From: Hydractinia symbiolongicarpus
Taxonomy: Eukaryota; Cnidaria; Hydrozoa; Anthoathecata; Hydractiniidae
Direction of reading: 5' to 3'
Assembly (NCBI RefSeq): GCF_029227915.1
Contig: NC_079882.1
Span: forward strand, 11,036,001 to 11,100,000
Length of the DNA: 64,000 nucleotides
Shown here: in pieces, positions 48,131 to 60,607 of the stretch
How positions within the stretch are numbered: position 1 is the stretch's first letter
Layout of the letters: each line of letters begins with the position of its first letter
Program-made: the position numbers and the translations under genes
The notes under the pieces: model-generated
Database searches by the model: none
Seen by the model: the letters and a program-made list of their open reading frames with translations, nothing else
Told to the model about the DNA's origin: nothing

Positions 48131-51100
48131 TCATCTTAAAACATTATCGCAGTCGCCTTTCGCTACGTACTGCACTTCGTCTATAGGTAAAGCGTAATTA
48201 AACATAGTAAGTTCGTCCATAGCTCCGGAAAAATAAGTATTTTGGTAATAATGCTTTCCAATTCCAGAAAAGTGTCCCCAATCTTGCGATAGATAGCCAT
48301 TTCCATCGACTTCTTTCACAAGATCGCCATTCAAAAAAACTTTCGCTTTTTCTTCTTGAGAGTCATATGTAACTATAATATTTATCCACTGCCGTGGTTT
48401 CACTACCGCTAATGTACGTAAATTAAAAACTTCTTTTTCTAAATGATCTCGGTGAAACCAGAGTATTTGTCCATCATCAACTGCAAAGTTATATTGATCA
48501 TGTTTGTGTAAGGAACGACTACCTATCGTGTTGAAAAGTTGATGGCGTCCCCTAAATAAAAAGAATCAGAAGATAAAAAAATTGACACTCAAAAGTGGAG
48601 ACAGCGAATCCACCCTTTTACTCAGGAATTTTTGACAAAGAAAGCAAAATGATCAGAAATGTCAAAAATCCCTGGTGATAGCGAATCGTTTTCTTTTGTT
48701 TTTTAACCAAAATCTAGCATTATCGTTCCCAAGACCCCTCTCACGCCTTTTCGATTGTTATATAGTTCAGTGACCATGACATCTAAAAAAATTACCATCT
48801 GCATTGTAGCTACTATTGTAGCTACTCCGGGAAACTCATGTAACTCCTTGAGACTCTTGAAAAATTGAATGTACTCCTAGGTGAAAGGACCTTAAAGGTT
48901 GCAAAAATGAAAAAAAAAGCATAATTTTTTGTTTCATTTAAATTTGCGTTTTTTAGTCACCAATTTATGGAAATCGATTTTTTTTAATTAAGTTTCTCTT
49001 TTTGTTAAATGAAAACATCTAAAAAAGTCCTGGAATTTGCTTTTCCAAAATGAGTGAACACTCTACTCTGGAAATGATGTAACCTCGTCTTTGTGCATAT
49101 TTTACCTGGGAACGAGGTTGGAGACGATGGGTATCCAGTTCTTTGGATGAAACGATAGCAATAATTTACTGACCTGTTTGTGTTAAGATGTATCCATACA
49201 GACAAAGATATTGCATTCGAAGGTTTCTGACGAAATTCGTCTCCATTCAAAGCTATATAACTATTTTCTGTAAAATTAAGTCCCTTTCCACATTTCCCAT
49301 CTATTGAGACCGTACCATTTTTTAGTCGACCAGTATTCGCTAGACCAGATTGGTCCATAACACTATCTCCAACTATTTTATTAAATCCATAATATAAAAC
49401 TATCCTTCGAAAGTCACATATTTGACTGAGTCGGCTAACTTCAATTTGACTCAGCGCTCGATTATACAAATAAAATTCATCGAGTATTCCTTCAAGTGAC
49501 CGCCCTTCCAAATATTCGCCAGAATCAGACGTGTCATAAAATTTACCGACACATACTCGACCTTCCCAATCCTAAAAGAAAATCGATAACCAGTGACAGT
49601 TTTCACACAACGCTCTCCTCTCCCTGTCTACGTTTGACTAGATGCTATACCTGTGATAACAACCCATTTCCGTCATCTGTCGTAACGACGTCGCCGTTTC
49701 CATAGAGAACAGCCTTCTTAGTCTTTGAATCATATGTTGCACCAATATGAATCCAAACTTCTTTCTGTACGACGACTTTTAAAGTTTCAACACTGAATAT
49801 AGTCTGTAGAAATACAAAGACTAACGAATTACATTGGACTTTTAACAAACCCAAAAAACTGCAAATTAAAAAAAATGGGACATCAAGGACGCCTCTCAAA
49901 AAACTGAGTGAGGAAATATGCGAAACAAAACAGTGGAATATATACCTCTCCTTGTTCGTTTCTGTGAAACCAACGAACATGACCATCGCTTATTTCTAGA
50001 TAATACATTCCATGTTTGTTGACAGGTGCTTTTGGATCAATCGTTTGAAAGATTTCTTGTTGCCCTTCTGTTGTGTCCATATATACCCACAATGCAATAG
50101 TTATTCCAGTAATAGGTTTGTTTTTTATTAAGTGGCCGTTTAAAAGCATATTACCTAAAAAACGGAGCTTGATGTACAAGTTTTTCAGTAATGTATTTCT
50201 ATCTGTCTTTTGACTTATTATAAATCACTAAAAAGTTTGCAAACAAGAACAAATATTCCGTACCTCCTTGAAAACGCAAGCCATGACCACATTTCCCAGC
50301 GTCCCTTGCAAGCTTAGACAAACCTGCTAGATTGCCATGGTTACCATATCCTGAGTCGTCGTAAACTTTATCTCCTGCAATTCGATCGAACGTCATATAG
50401 ATCAATTGCGCTTGATTTTCTGTTTCTGTTCAAATAAATAAATAAGTAAACATGGTATTTCTTCCGTTAACCTTTCTTCCGTTTCTTTCTTCAGTTAACC
50501 TCGTTCCGAGGGCATTTTTCCTTTTTAATTAATTTGTTATTATTGGTTTGTCCGTAAGGACGGTTAGGCCACAAAGTAACCCTAGGGTCGAAGATTCGCA
50601 TATGTGTAGGAAACAGAATTTAACCAACCTCTTTTTTTTCTCTTGTGAGAAGTTTGGTGAAGCAGAGAAAAATACTTCTCATTTGGTATAAAACTTCTCA
50701 TTCCTGCAAAATGTAAGCGAGATTAAAAAATCCATTTAATAACTTACTCAGCCGTCGCAATAGTTACAAAGTTCTTACCGTAATTTAATACGTCACTACA
50801 CTTCATAAACATTTGACGTATTTCTAACGGCGACAACTCTCTATCATACATATCAATTTCATCGAAATAATCAAAAGAAGCCGTTCCGTCATGTCGACCA
50901 AACGCCGCTCTGCCGTCCCAATCCTCCGACAGAGCACCAGCTCCGTTCGCTCCTTCTTTGATTTCCCCATTCACATAAATAACAGCGATTTCTTTTGTAG
51001 AGTCGTAAGTTGCAGCGATGTGTGTCCATTCATCTACAAGTAAAGGATAAAAAAAATGCAAAGTAGAGGACCAGGATTTTTTTCTTGCGATTTTTGTTTA

Positions 51101-54100
51101 ATTGATTACAGCAGCTACATGAATCAAAGTTATTCAAAAGAAATTACAAAGTTAAAATAGGTCAACAAAAATAAAAAATAATGACCTTTCACGATGATTG
51201 GTTCTGTTTTCACGTTAAATATTTGTTGGTCATATTCGTTATGATGTGCCCAGTGAACTGCACCGTCATTGACGCTCAAATCGTATTGCTCGTGAGTATG
51301 CATTGAGTGACCGCCTAAATGAACAAAGAAGTTTGCATTCATGCCAAAAATCACTTAGATAATACCAACTCAATCCAATAAGTTTTCTTACCTAGCGTGT
51401 AAAACAATCGATGTTTGCCCCGATTATCTTCTAATTTTACCCATAATGCTAGCGTACAAGAGTCTGTTGGCTTGTTGTGAAAACGTGGACCTTGAACGGA
51501 AATTTCGGATGTTGTGTTTGCTTCCTGACTTCCTATTTTTATTGCTGGACCACATGTGCCATTTACTCCTGAAAGAAAACGGTCCATTTTACTAAAATCA
51601 TCCTTCGAAATTTTTACATCAGTTTTATTTTCGCGCCTTCAACTTAACTGGTTGTTGGCCTGTAGAAGAATCAACCAGGATGTTTCGCTTTTTTATATTG
51701 GGTAGGACGCTAATAAGAAGGTCTTGGACCAAGTCGGTTGGAATTACACTAAGATTGGTAGCCTCGCTTTCATTAATTATGCTAACTTATGGTAGACCCT
51801 TCACATGTGGCAAAACAGCTTGGAAAAGGTAAGAAAGAGAGAAAATGTTTTCGCGCTGTCCTTAATATAAAAAACCAAAAGGGTCTTTTGGATGAGGTTG
51901 GGATATTTCGTACTTAATAACTCTGCGAGTTGTAACAAATTGTTAAAGATATATTAATTTATTTTTGATTCTTTGGCGCGCCTTTATCACGTGTGCTAGT
52001 CTTTCTACGGGTGTATCGTCTTCCGACACATCACAAGTCGATAAAAATGACCCTCCCACCCACTCTTAGATTAGAATAATATTTGTAGGACATATATTGA
52101 GAAAAGAAATATATAAGATATATTTTGTGTTAGATATTGTATGACACTCGCTGTACCTTTCTAGACTGACTCTACAAGTCCTTTCTAGACTGACTCTACA
52201 AGTCCTTTCTAGACTGACTCTACTATAAGTGATAAAGAAGTAAAGATAATAATAAAAAAGTTAATTTCGTTTGAGGTGCGAATTAGAAAATAACACATTT
52301 GTTATTTCGCCTTTTAGCACGACTTCGCCCGCAAATAGAGACAAAATACAGATAAAATTATGGAGAGATGTCAACAACAGCAAGAATTTGTTTCTTTGCC
52401 TGATAATTTTTAAAAATTCATAAATGGAGTCTATTTCGCTCAGGAAAAATATTCCGACATCTTTCTGGCGCAAAAATAAAAACCACAATTTAAGCAGGTA
52501 ATAAAATACAAACAAAAGTCGTACCTGTCACAACGTTTCCAATAAAATGTCCATTGTTTCCTTGATAAGAAGTGTCGAACGTTTCGTTGGCAGTAATGTT
52601 TTCAAAATTTAAATGTATAATTTGTGACGCTTTGGCGCCTTTACAGTGTCTATTTATATCGCGGATTTCTGTTTGCATTAGCGTTCTATTGAAAACATAA
52701 AACTCGTCAATGTAACCCTTCAGTTCTCGGTCACCTTTGAAATTTCCAATACCTAAATTTAAAAGGATTTCCTTTTTTAGATGAGCGACTGGCTGACTAA
52801 TATGAAAAAAACACCCGCGTGGTTTTGTCGAAATGTGAATACACACACCTGCGAATAAACCCCAATCTGTCGAAAGCACCATCGGATCAGACACTTCGTC
52901 TTTCACAAGCAATGCATCTATGTAAATATTTGCACTTCCACTTGTGGAGTTGTAACTCACTGCAAGTTCGTACCACGTGTTGGCTTCGATCACAACTTTC
53001 GATGTTTCGGCAGCAAATACTGTTTCGCCTTTTTCGTTACGATGAAACCAGCGCACTTTTCCATCAATGACTTCCAAATGATACTGACCTTAAAACAATA
53101 AACTTTAACTTTGGTACGGAAAGTTATTCAGGCTCGTGTCCTTGTGGTTATGGCGTTTGCTTCGTAATCACAAGGTCCGTTGTTCACTCCACAGTGCAGC
53201 ATATTTAGAAAGTGCGTTTACCACAGCTACGGGTCAACCCATGCCATGCGAGGGAAATTGGGCATGCTATGTCGGTGTATACTTAATGTATACATTCTAA
53301 ACACAGAACCCACATTGATAACAGTGTATCTGTTCTGCCCAATCTTAGGACGCTGCCCAATCTTTGGACATAAAATTGCCCAGTCTTAAGACTGGGCAGG
53401 GCGTCACAAGATTGGGCAAAAGACCGTGTTAGGCCCATCTTTGGCGCCTTTTAGATTTTAAAGAAGGGATGTACCACACGAGCTCTGTTTTTTGCAAGTC
53501 CCAACAAACATTCTCAGGCACATTAAAACATCATATTTTGGGTACTGTTGAATTGACCCGGTCAGTTTTTGGACACAGTAGAGTGAAATCGTAGCTAGCT
53601 AGCTAGGTAGCTGGTAGAGCACGGGTTATACATTTAGCATTTGTATACAGCTTGTAGAGTAGTGGCTAAATTTTAAAAATAACATGTTTAAATTTATGAA
53701 GAATCAGAAAAATCGTATTCAACCATATTATTAGTTAGCTAGCTGTTAATTTCATTGGATGAGATGTTTAGCCAGCTAGCGAGCTGTAGCCAGCTAGCTA
53801 ATATCATAGTCTATAGAAGAAAAACCTTATAGACTATGCTAATATGGTTGAGTAGTTTCAATTTTTTATACATAAAATACATGGTATATATAAATTTTTG
53901 GCTTTTGATTTTCCAAGAAAAGTTTCAATTTTAAGTAGCTATTAAGAGGTAAATTCTAAAAAATTTATTGTTCTGTTTGTCGTCCACTATTGTTCTAAGA
54001 TTGTGCATGTACGTCCATAGATTGGGCAGTCCAGTCTTAAGACTGGCCACCCATTTGTCACTGTCAGAAGATTGGCCTGGCCAGTCTTAAGACGGGGCGC

Positions 54101-54927
54101 GTTCCAAGATTGGTCAGAACATATCCAGCACTGTAGTGGCTATATCATATGTTAATATGCGGGATAATAATAATAATAATCTCGTTCAACTACGATCACC
54201 AAGTACAAGTTAGAAGGATTTTATATACCCAGCCATATACCGTGATTTTAAACCGGGTGTGTGGACAAAAATTAAAAACATACCTTCTTTATGATCAGAA
54301 TGATCGCCAACCGTTTGAAAAAGCTCGTGCGAGCCTATGATATTCACCAAGTTAAGCATCATACTAATTGTTATGCCTTGATATGGTACACCTAAAATTA
54401 AGCCAGATGAAGCCAGTAATTTTAACGCTTGTATCACAATATTTATTCTCGTTCCCAGAGCTCTTTGAGACTCAAAAAGCTCTGGGGACGAGAATGCAAA
54501 ACATTGCAAAAAATGAATCCGAAAGTAATACCTTTAAAGTTCTTCCCATCTAAAATCACTTCACCACCGAGCAATTGAACGCACACACCGCAACTACCAT
54601 CAAGTTTACTGATGGATGCACCGTTGGCTAAGGTAGCTTTATTGTCATGTCCAGAATCGTCGTACAAGTGTTCAGCATTGTACCGATCAAAACCAAGATA
54701 AAGGCTGCACGAGGGATCATCTAAAGAAAAAATAATTTAAAAAAAGAGGAATATTCATTGAGATTTTTAATGTTTTTCTTCAAGCTTCAAGTGAAAGTTC
54801 TCTTGGATACTCTCAGTGTCGTCTTGATGTTATAATCATATTAAAGGTGGAACGTTTAATACTCACCCCTCAAGCGAATTCCTACCACGAGTGTTGTAAA
54901 AAGATGGATCAATTGAAATGATAACAT
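48131..54927 (-). CDS. Secreted protein with four LamG/concanavalin-like domains
   Basis: Thirteen exons on the minus strand: 54867-54927, 54532-54720, 54284-54391, 52849-53088, 52525-52752, 51392-51568, 51186-51314, 50779-51033, 50264-50425, 49946-50154, 49651-49803, 49174-49571 and 48131-48551. Phases join throughout; 909 residues. The start MLSFQLIHLFTTLVVGIRLR is a signal peptide. The rest is four consecutive Laminin_G_3 (concanavalin A-like jelly-roll) domains at about residues 22-232, 236-455, 465-681 and 685-909. Each repeats the same landmarks: a DDSG-x-x-N start, an ALWV/SVWI strand, a WFHRNE-type strand (QILWFHRD in the fourth), W-x-x-I/L-A-x-TYDS, a G-x-LS-x-DWG segment and a G-x-x-DE-x-x-x-Y/F-x-R-x-L close. 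No membrane anchor, EGF or enzyme domain is visible. Such proteins bind glycans or proteins outside the cell; the ligand is unknown. Most introns are phase 1, indicating exon-wise internal duplication. Confidence 0.88.
52157..52224. repeat. Minisatellite, three copies of a 24-bp unit
   Basis: CCTTTCTAGACTGACTCTAC occurs three times in direct succession, with AAGT between copies, within a LamG-gene intron. Confidence 0.9.
53138..53195 (+). mobile_element. tRNA-like SINE head
   Basis: GTGGTTATGGCG (A-box-like, 53144-53155) and GGTCCGTTGTTCACTCC (B-box-like, 53174-53190) are spaced as in a tRNA-derived SINE. It lies within the LamG-gene intron 53089-54283. Confidence 0.45.
53331..54121. mobile_element. 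Longer relative of the 26.2-kb MITE, about 790 bp
   Basis: Inverted ends TGTTCTGCCCAATCTTAGGA and, from the right, TGTTCTGACCAATCTTGGAA, followed on both sides by ACGC and CCAGTCTTAAGACTGG-type palindromes shared with 26201-26344. The interior includes an AGCTAGCTAG-rich stretch (53590-53620, 53740-53800) and a TAGTCTATA...TATAGACTA inverted pair near 53807-53838. No transposase frame. Confidence 0.65.
54445..54495. repeat. 51-bp hairpin in a LamG-gene intron
   Basis: TTCTCGTTCCCAGAGCTCTT is mirrored by AAGCTCTGGGGACGAGAA: arms of about 25 bp with three mismatches and almost no loop. The TCTCGTCCCCAGAGCT arm word recurs at 46998-47013, so it belongs to a dispersed foldback family. Confidence 0.8.
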
Positions 54928-55717
54928 TGTCTCCTTAAAAAAATTTCTTTCGCGTTAAACTTGCTTGAAGTTATTTTTGATAATATGCTCTTGTGAACCA
55001 ACCAAAGCATCGTGCGGTCAGGGAAGTTTCAATGCCACCACATATTATCATAATTCACCGCTATATAACATCATGCCGAATAAATACTTCCCGATATATA
55101 TTTATGGGCTTCAAACTGCGTGTGAAATACACGATATTCCTTCAATACGTAAAATAGATACTTCGTAAATAAATAGAATATCCTACTTAATTCTTTGTTT
55201 ATTATTTTATTTATTCTAATATAAATCTTAAAACTTTATCATGCATGGTGCATTATTGTACGCACTGCAGTCACGCATGAATGAGTTTAAAATTTTTGCC
55301 CTGCATGGGTTGATGGGAAACAGTAACACTGAAACATAGTTTGTGTTAAATTTAACAACTTTGTTTCCAAACCACCTACACTAGCGTAGACACACTTAGT
55401 AATTGAAAATGTCAAGGAACCAAACCATTCGAGTTACGGCTGCGTATCGACGTAACATTATTCATGCACGACTTCCATAATAAAAATGTGTTTTATTTTT
55501 AAAATATAATTTTACAATTTAAACAAAAGTTTTAATCTCAAATCTCAAAATGTGCTGATTGTTGCTGACAAAAGCATGATTTTTTCCTCGCATTTCCTGT
55601 TTTTACACAAACTATTCCGGTTTTTATGAACATGACAATAACATGAATATAAAAAACAAGATGAATTTATATTTCAGTAAATTTCCATTTACAACGGCAT
55701 AGATTGATTTTAAAAAT

Positions 55718-56310
55718 TCAAAAATAGTTAACTATAACATGATCAATTCTCTTGCGACATATGGGACATTTCTTTTTCATTTCTTTCAAAGTTTTCGCGC
55801 AATCATAACAACAACATTGGTGTCCAGTATCACCATGAATAAAAGTTGCATTACGCACTCCTTCAAGACACACGCAACACTTTTGCTGAAAAAACGGATC
55901 ACTCTCTGGTTTTAAAAAAATCAAATTATCACATTCAAAAGAATCCTGTTCATCATCTGCAGTTTTTTTTGGTAGCAAATCAGTTTTGGATGTACATTGG
56001 AAATTATCCGGGCTAGATGTATTGTTTATAGTTGGTGTTTTTTGCAAACTGTGTGGTATCAAAAACGGAGTCGAAGAATTCGTTCTTCTGCTTAGCACAT
56101 TCGTATCGATACGTGCTTCTGATATCACTGGCTTAACATTCTCTTGCAATTTACTATCCACAGGACACGAACACGTACTTTGCACGTCAGACAATGCTGT
56201 ATCAAGGACATCAGATTGTGTGGTATTACCTTCCACGGTTAATTCCTGACTGGACATGCTTTCAAAACCACTATCGTTGATATTATTTTCTTTTGTAACG
56301 TTAGAAGTTC
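55718..56310 (-). CDS. MDM2: MDM2-type RING E3 ubiquitin ligase, last exon
   Basis: The exon begins after a good acceptor (TCTTTTTTAG) at 56311 and codes for about 197 residues to the stop at 55718. The C-terminus is an MDM2/MDM4-specific C2H2C4 RING: CCVCLEGVRNATFIHGDTGH, then QCCCYDCAKTLKEMKKKCPI, then CRKRIDHVIVNYF and stop. All eight presumed zinc ligands are present (two Cys, two His in I-HGDTGH, four Cys). The final Y-F pair matches the TYF tail of human MDM2 needed for dimerisation and E2 activation; the last proline is missing. The P-loop-like GKTGH of human MDM2 is GDTGH here. The preceding part is Ser/Thr-rich with acidic patches and no RanBP2-type zinc finger. MDM2 controls p53-family proteins in animals. 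The N-terminal p53-binding (SWIB) domain must lie in upstream exons that are not securely identified. Confidence 0.85.
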
Positions 56311-59300
56311 CTAAAAAAGAATTAAAAAATGGATAGGTTATTTGCCAGCATTTATTGAAATTACCAAAAAAAGGTCAAAAATTATTTAGGGAAAATTTTA
56401 CTAAGCTAAAATGAAAATTGTAGAAGAAATGATGAAAGTTGAGGAGGTTTTCTACTGCTATGTGAGAGACCTTGGAGGAAGAAATGCAGAAGGAGAAACA
56501 ACCCTCTTGATTCTATTGAAACACTCCACGAGGTTTTAGCAGGTGTCTGTATAGAAACTTAAATTTAAACTTGGGCGGTTTTGTGACAAAGTTATTCGAA
56601 AATTGAAATACGTGGTTATTATTGGCTTTAAGTAAAATATTACATTATTCTCTGGTTGGTTAATTTCTGAATGAAAAAGTTTGTTGCTAAAGTAATAACT
56701 TTTTAAAATTATACATAAAAACATTTTTAAACGAGCTGTTATTCACTTCTGCTATTTTTTCTCAAAGCCATCTTTTCAAAAACTAAAATTTTGATTAAGA
56801 CCAGGATACACTTGTATAATATCATTAATTATATTCTATAATACAGTTAATACAGTTAAATTTTTTACAGTATACTTATAATCTATATTATAATTCCCGT
56901 ATACGTCTGTCCGTCCGTCTGTCTGTCACGCAAAATGGTAGCTTAGCTGCGACGGGCGAACCCGTGGATTTTTCCACGGGCTAACGACTATCTATATTAT
57001 AATACCCGTATACGTCTGTCCGTCCGTCCGTCTGTCACGCAAAATGCAGCAAATTATGAGGTTATGACGCACATGCCAGGTGTTGAAATTATACATACTA
57101 GTCGTTAGCCCATGGAAAATCCACGGGTTCGCCCGTCCTTTTTACACCGCATTGCGTGCGCTATTACGCAGCAAAGCTACCATTTTGTGTGACAGACAGA
57201 CAGACGTATACGGGCATTATAATATAGATTATAGCTACATTATAAGAAATTATAACCATATATTTTAAGAAATTATAATAATATTATAAGGTATATTTCA
57301 GTGATATTGTACAAGTGTATCAGACCCTTTACATGTTTTTGCATGTTTGATCTTTGGCGAGCGAGTTTAATATTTCACAGATAAAACACGTGCAAACTGC
57401 AACAAAATATCACTTCACTGTTAGCACATTTCTTTAAAAACAAACATTAAGTTTTTGAAATTTAATTAACATTTTTCTCGTATGCATGTCTCTTAAAACA
57501 CACAAATACTCTTGAAACAACTATTTTACATTTGAAGCTCTACTTTTGTGTTTAGTTGTAAGTACATATACCATATTTGCAATTTATCTCGTGATATCTA
57601 ATTATGTATATTACAAATGCATAATTAACAACGAAAGCACGTGCTATCTCATTTTGTAAACAAAGAAAGAAAGTTTATATCTCGTTATAAAACGACTTTC
57701 TGAAATCGGAACTTATTTTATCAGTTAAAATAAACATTAATCTTCCACACATTTTGTCGGCATTTGTCCGGCGCCCATCTAGCAGTATTTTTTCTCATGA
57801 TCAAAGTGGTATACTCAAGCCTGTAAAAATAGGTTAATCACAGTTAAACAACGCTTATTTCTAAACGTGTTGTTCAAGTTTTCACGAAAATTCAATACAT
57901 TTAAAGCATACGGAAATGAAGTTGTTTTTCCTTCCGTATTCTTTCCTCCAAGGAAAGACTTTTAAAAATGAGTAGAAATGAAGAGATTTTTATTTACATT
58001 TTTATAGAGTCAAGCGCAAAACCAGTCAACATACATGGCATGCATGTAAACAAAACATATTCTAAACCAATTGGAAAACTATAGAATGGACAACTTTAAA
58101 ACCGATCAAGGTTTTTAAAAATAAAAAAATAAAAAATACAAATTCCCAGACAAGTTCTTTCATATGAAATCAACTTGTTTTAAAATGGTATGTAATTTGT
58201 TTTGTATATACATGTTTTTTCATTAGCATAACGTTTACAGGCTCAGATTTAGTAAAAAATTAAGCATATGGTTCATATTTTCTCTAGTTGCACCAAATTG
58301 ACATTGACAATCACTGTAATATTTAGGACTTTCATACAGTTCTTATTGTGTATCTGGCTTGCAAGAAAACACTGATTATATCCTCACAAATGGTATTATA
58401 TGGTTGTTTTACCACTTACGTATGAATGTTTAACGAAAATGGCTTAGAGGTTTTTGTTCAGAATTGCATAAAAAGAAAATTGGATATTTTGGCACACTGA
58501 TAATAGTTTGATTAAAAAATTACTTATAGCTAAAAGAACGTTCAATTGGTTGACATTAGAGCTAAAATATAAATTCCATTTTTGTCTGTAAAATTAGTGG
58601 CACAAACAAAGTTCTCTGATTTGGTTTATTTTTAGGTAGCTACAGGTTAGTTAAGTAAAATTACTCCTATCTCAAAAACTGAAATCCCAAAAAACTTAAA
58701 TTGTTCGAATAATTTCTTAAAGTGAAACTCCTTCAACTTAAAATTCACTTCTCTCTGACAGGGTTCAGACAAAGTTCAGTGGTCAAATTTCTAGAAATTT
58801 GACCCAAAATGGGATATTTGTTCTGTTTATTGTAGCTAAAAGATACTATATTTCCGTGAGCATTCTGTAAAATCCACCCTTTAATTTTAGAAGACATAAC
58901 AACACATTTATGAAATGAAGATGATCAAATGCTAGAAATCACTTGTAACTTTTATTACTGATAGCACAAAACCTTAAAACATGTTTTAAAAATGATTTTA
59001 TTTTTATTCATTAGTGTTCTTGACTGCACTAAACAGTATAAAAAAACTGAAATGGGGCAAAAAATGATAAAAATTTTAACAAAACGTATAATATATGTCA
59101 ACTGCTCGCAAAACAAGTCTAAATAAATTTTGCTTTACTGTAATAGCATACGAGCCAGCCAAACTTCTTAAACGTATTATCGCAACAAGGATATGGGAAA
59201 ATAATTAAAACTCTGTCCGGACATGGTCCGAGCTCGAAGAGAGACTGATTGTCAGACTACATAGGAACAAATGTTATTTTTTGAAAAAGAAACATTGAGA

Positions 59301-59369
59301 AAAATTGAGGTGCATATTCATTTACATTCCTTTACCAAAAACACAATAAAGCAGGTCAAAAAAACTCAC
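56311..59369. other. Intron or intergenic sequence upstream of the MDM2 last exon
   Basis: Mostly AT-rich. Apart from the foldback element at 56880-57232 nothing is supported. 57730-57830 (minus) is a GC-richer open stretch after a TTTTTACAG acceptor, without recognisable product. Confidence 0.4.
56880..57232. mobile_element. Palindromic MITE, nested or duplicated left end
   Basis: AATCTATATTATAAT-CCCGTATACGTCTGTC occurs at the left (56880), again at about 56990 in direct orientation, and inverted at the right end (about 57193-57232), followed by C/T-rich GTCCGTCCGTC words and CAAAATG. A CCACGGG...CCCGTGG hairpin lies at 56962-56980. The internal CGTTAGCCC/GGGCTAACG words are also inverted copies. 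This looks like one element with part of its left half duplicated. Confidence 0.8.
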
Positions 59370-59406
59370 GTGCACGATCAGCATCGAGCACCAATCGTGC
59401 AAAATA
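59370..59406 (-). CDS. Candidate small exon upstream of the MDM2 last exon
   Basis: Thirty-seven bases between AAAAG and a GTGAGT donor code for YFARLVLDADRA plus one base, which joins in phase to the MDM2 last exon. Support is only splice consensus and phase; no family match. Confidence 0.3.
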
Positions 59407-60526
59407 CTTTTAAGTGAAGTAAAAACATTAAGAGACCTAGTTACGAACTTAGTTGTATCAATCCACGTGTTTGCGCATTGACATAAACTTATAAAGTTTT
59501 TTTACTGCAGCTATGTGTTAATAAAAAATAAAATAAAAAAAAATTAGTTGATAAATAAATTATACTTTAACAAATGTTCTTGTTCATATCATGCCAGCAT
59601 CAGATTCAGCATGATTTGCTTGTACAGTACACCAAATTTCATTTCAATCCGAACACTAGATCGCATTATTGTTTGTGAGAAATTCCCTACACTCTAAATT
59701 CTTTGTTTACGGGAAATCCCCTTAATGAAAATATAGACTTTATCAATACGCTAAAATGTTTGTTCCACAAGCAGAAATAATGCTTAATACGATATGTAAC
59801 AGATGACGTCAAAATCTCCATACGGGACAAAGATATAGTCACGTATCTTTATCAATACTAGACCCGCAAGGTAGTAAAAAGTATACTTTAAAAGTGGCAA
59901 AATTTTAAAGTTTGTTTTAATTTTGTGGCACAACTGTTTTTGAGATTTTTCTCTATAAAAATAAAAGAATTTTAGAACTAATGGTGATATCAATAAAACA
60001 TACAGTGGCAATACGGGCGCAATACCATAGCAACGCACGGGATGGCATCAAAATTAAAAAAAAAGGTTTTTTCTAAAGCGTGGTAAATTTGCAAATATTG
60101 ATTTTTTCATTTTACTGAGACGTAAATTTAAAATCTGTATTAACACCTGATAATGAACGCAATTGAAAACGTAATATACTTTACAAAGTAAAATGAAATG
60201 CAAAAGGTTTACATAATCATATTTGCATAGAATTGAAAAAAGTGCTGAGTACTACTACTTTTGAGAATAGAGAAGTTTTGAAACGACTTAAGATTAGGAG
60301 TCTGCAGGAGGCCTGAAAACTTTGCTATACTGTACGAGTTTAATTAGTATGATCTGAGATTTTTGCAGAAAGAAATTGTTGGTGGCCCAGACAATTTTAG
60401 ACTTCTTAGACTTTCTCTTGGTTTAGTAAAATTGATACTAATGTCACAAGCTAAATTATGTTCTCGATTCGAAGCATGACTAACAATTATTGGAACCATA
60501 AACAAAATGTTGTTTGCATGACTTAC

Positions 60527-60586
60527 ATCTTGATTGTTTATTATCACACATTTAACTACAATCTGAATAAGATAACCCATATAAAC
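60527..60586 (-). CDS. Candidate exon, minus strand
   Basis: TTTTGCAG acceptor, 60 bases, GTAAGT donor; codes for VYMGYLIQIVVKCVIINNQD. Phase 0 at both ends, compatible with the 59370-59406 exon. It might be part of the MDM2-like gene or of a separate helical-repeat protein; not resolved. Confidence 0.35.
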
Positions 60587-60607
60587 CTGCAAAACCACCG
60601 ATGACAA

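Noticed and set aside
57730-57830. GC-richer stretch considered as an snRNA or exon
   Set aside because: It matches no snRNA I know and its only open frame has no recognisable domain.
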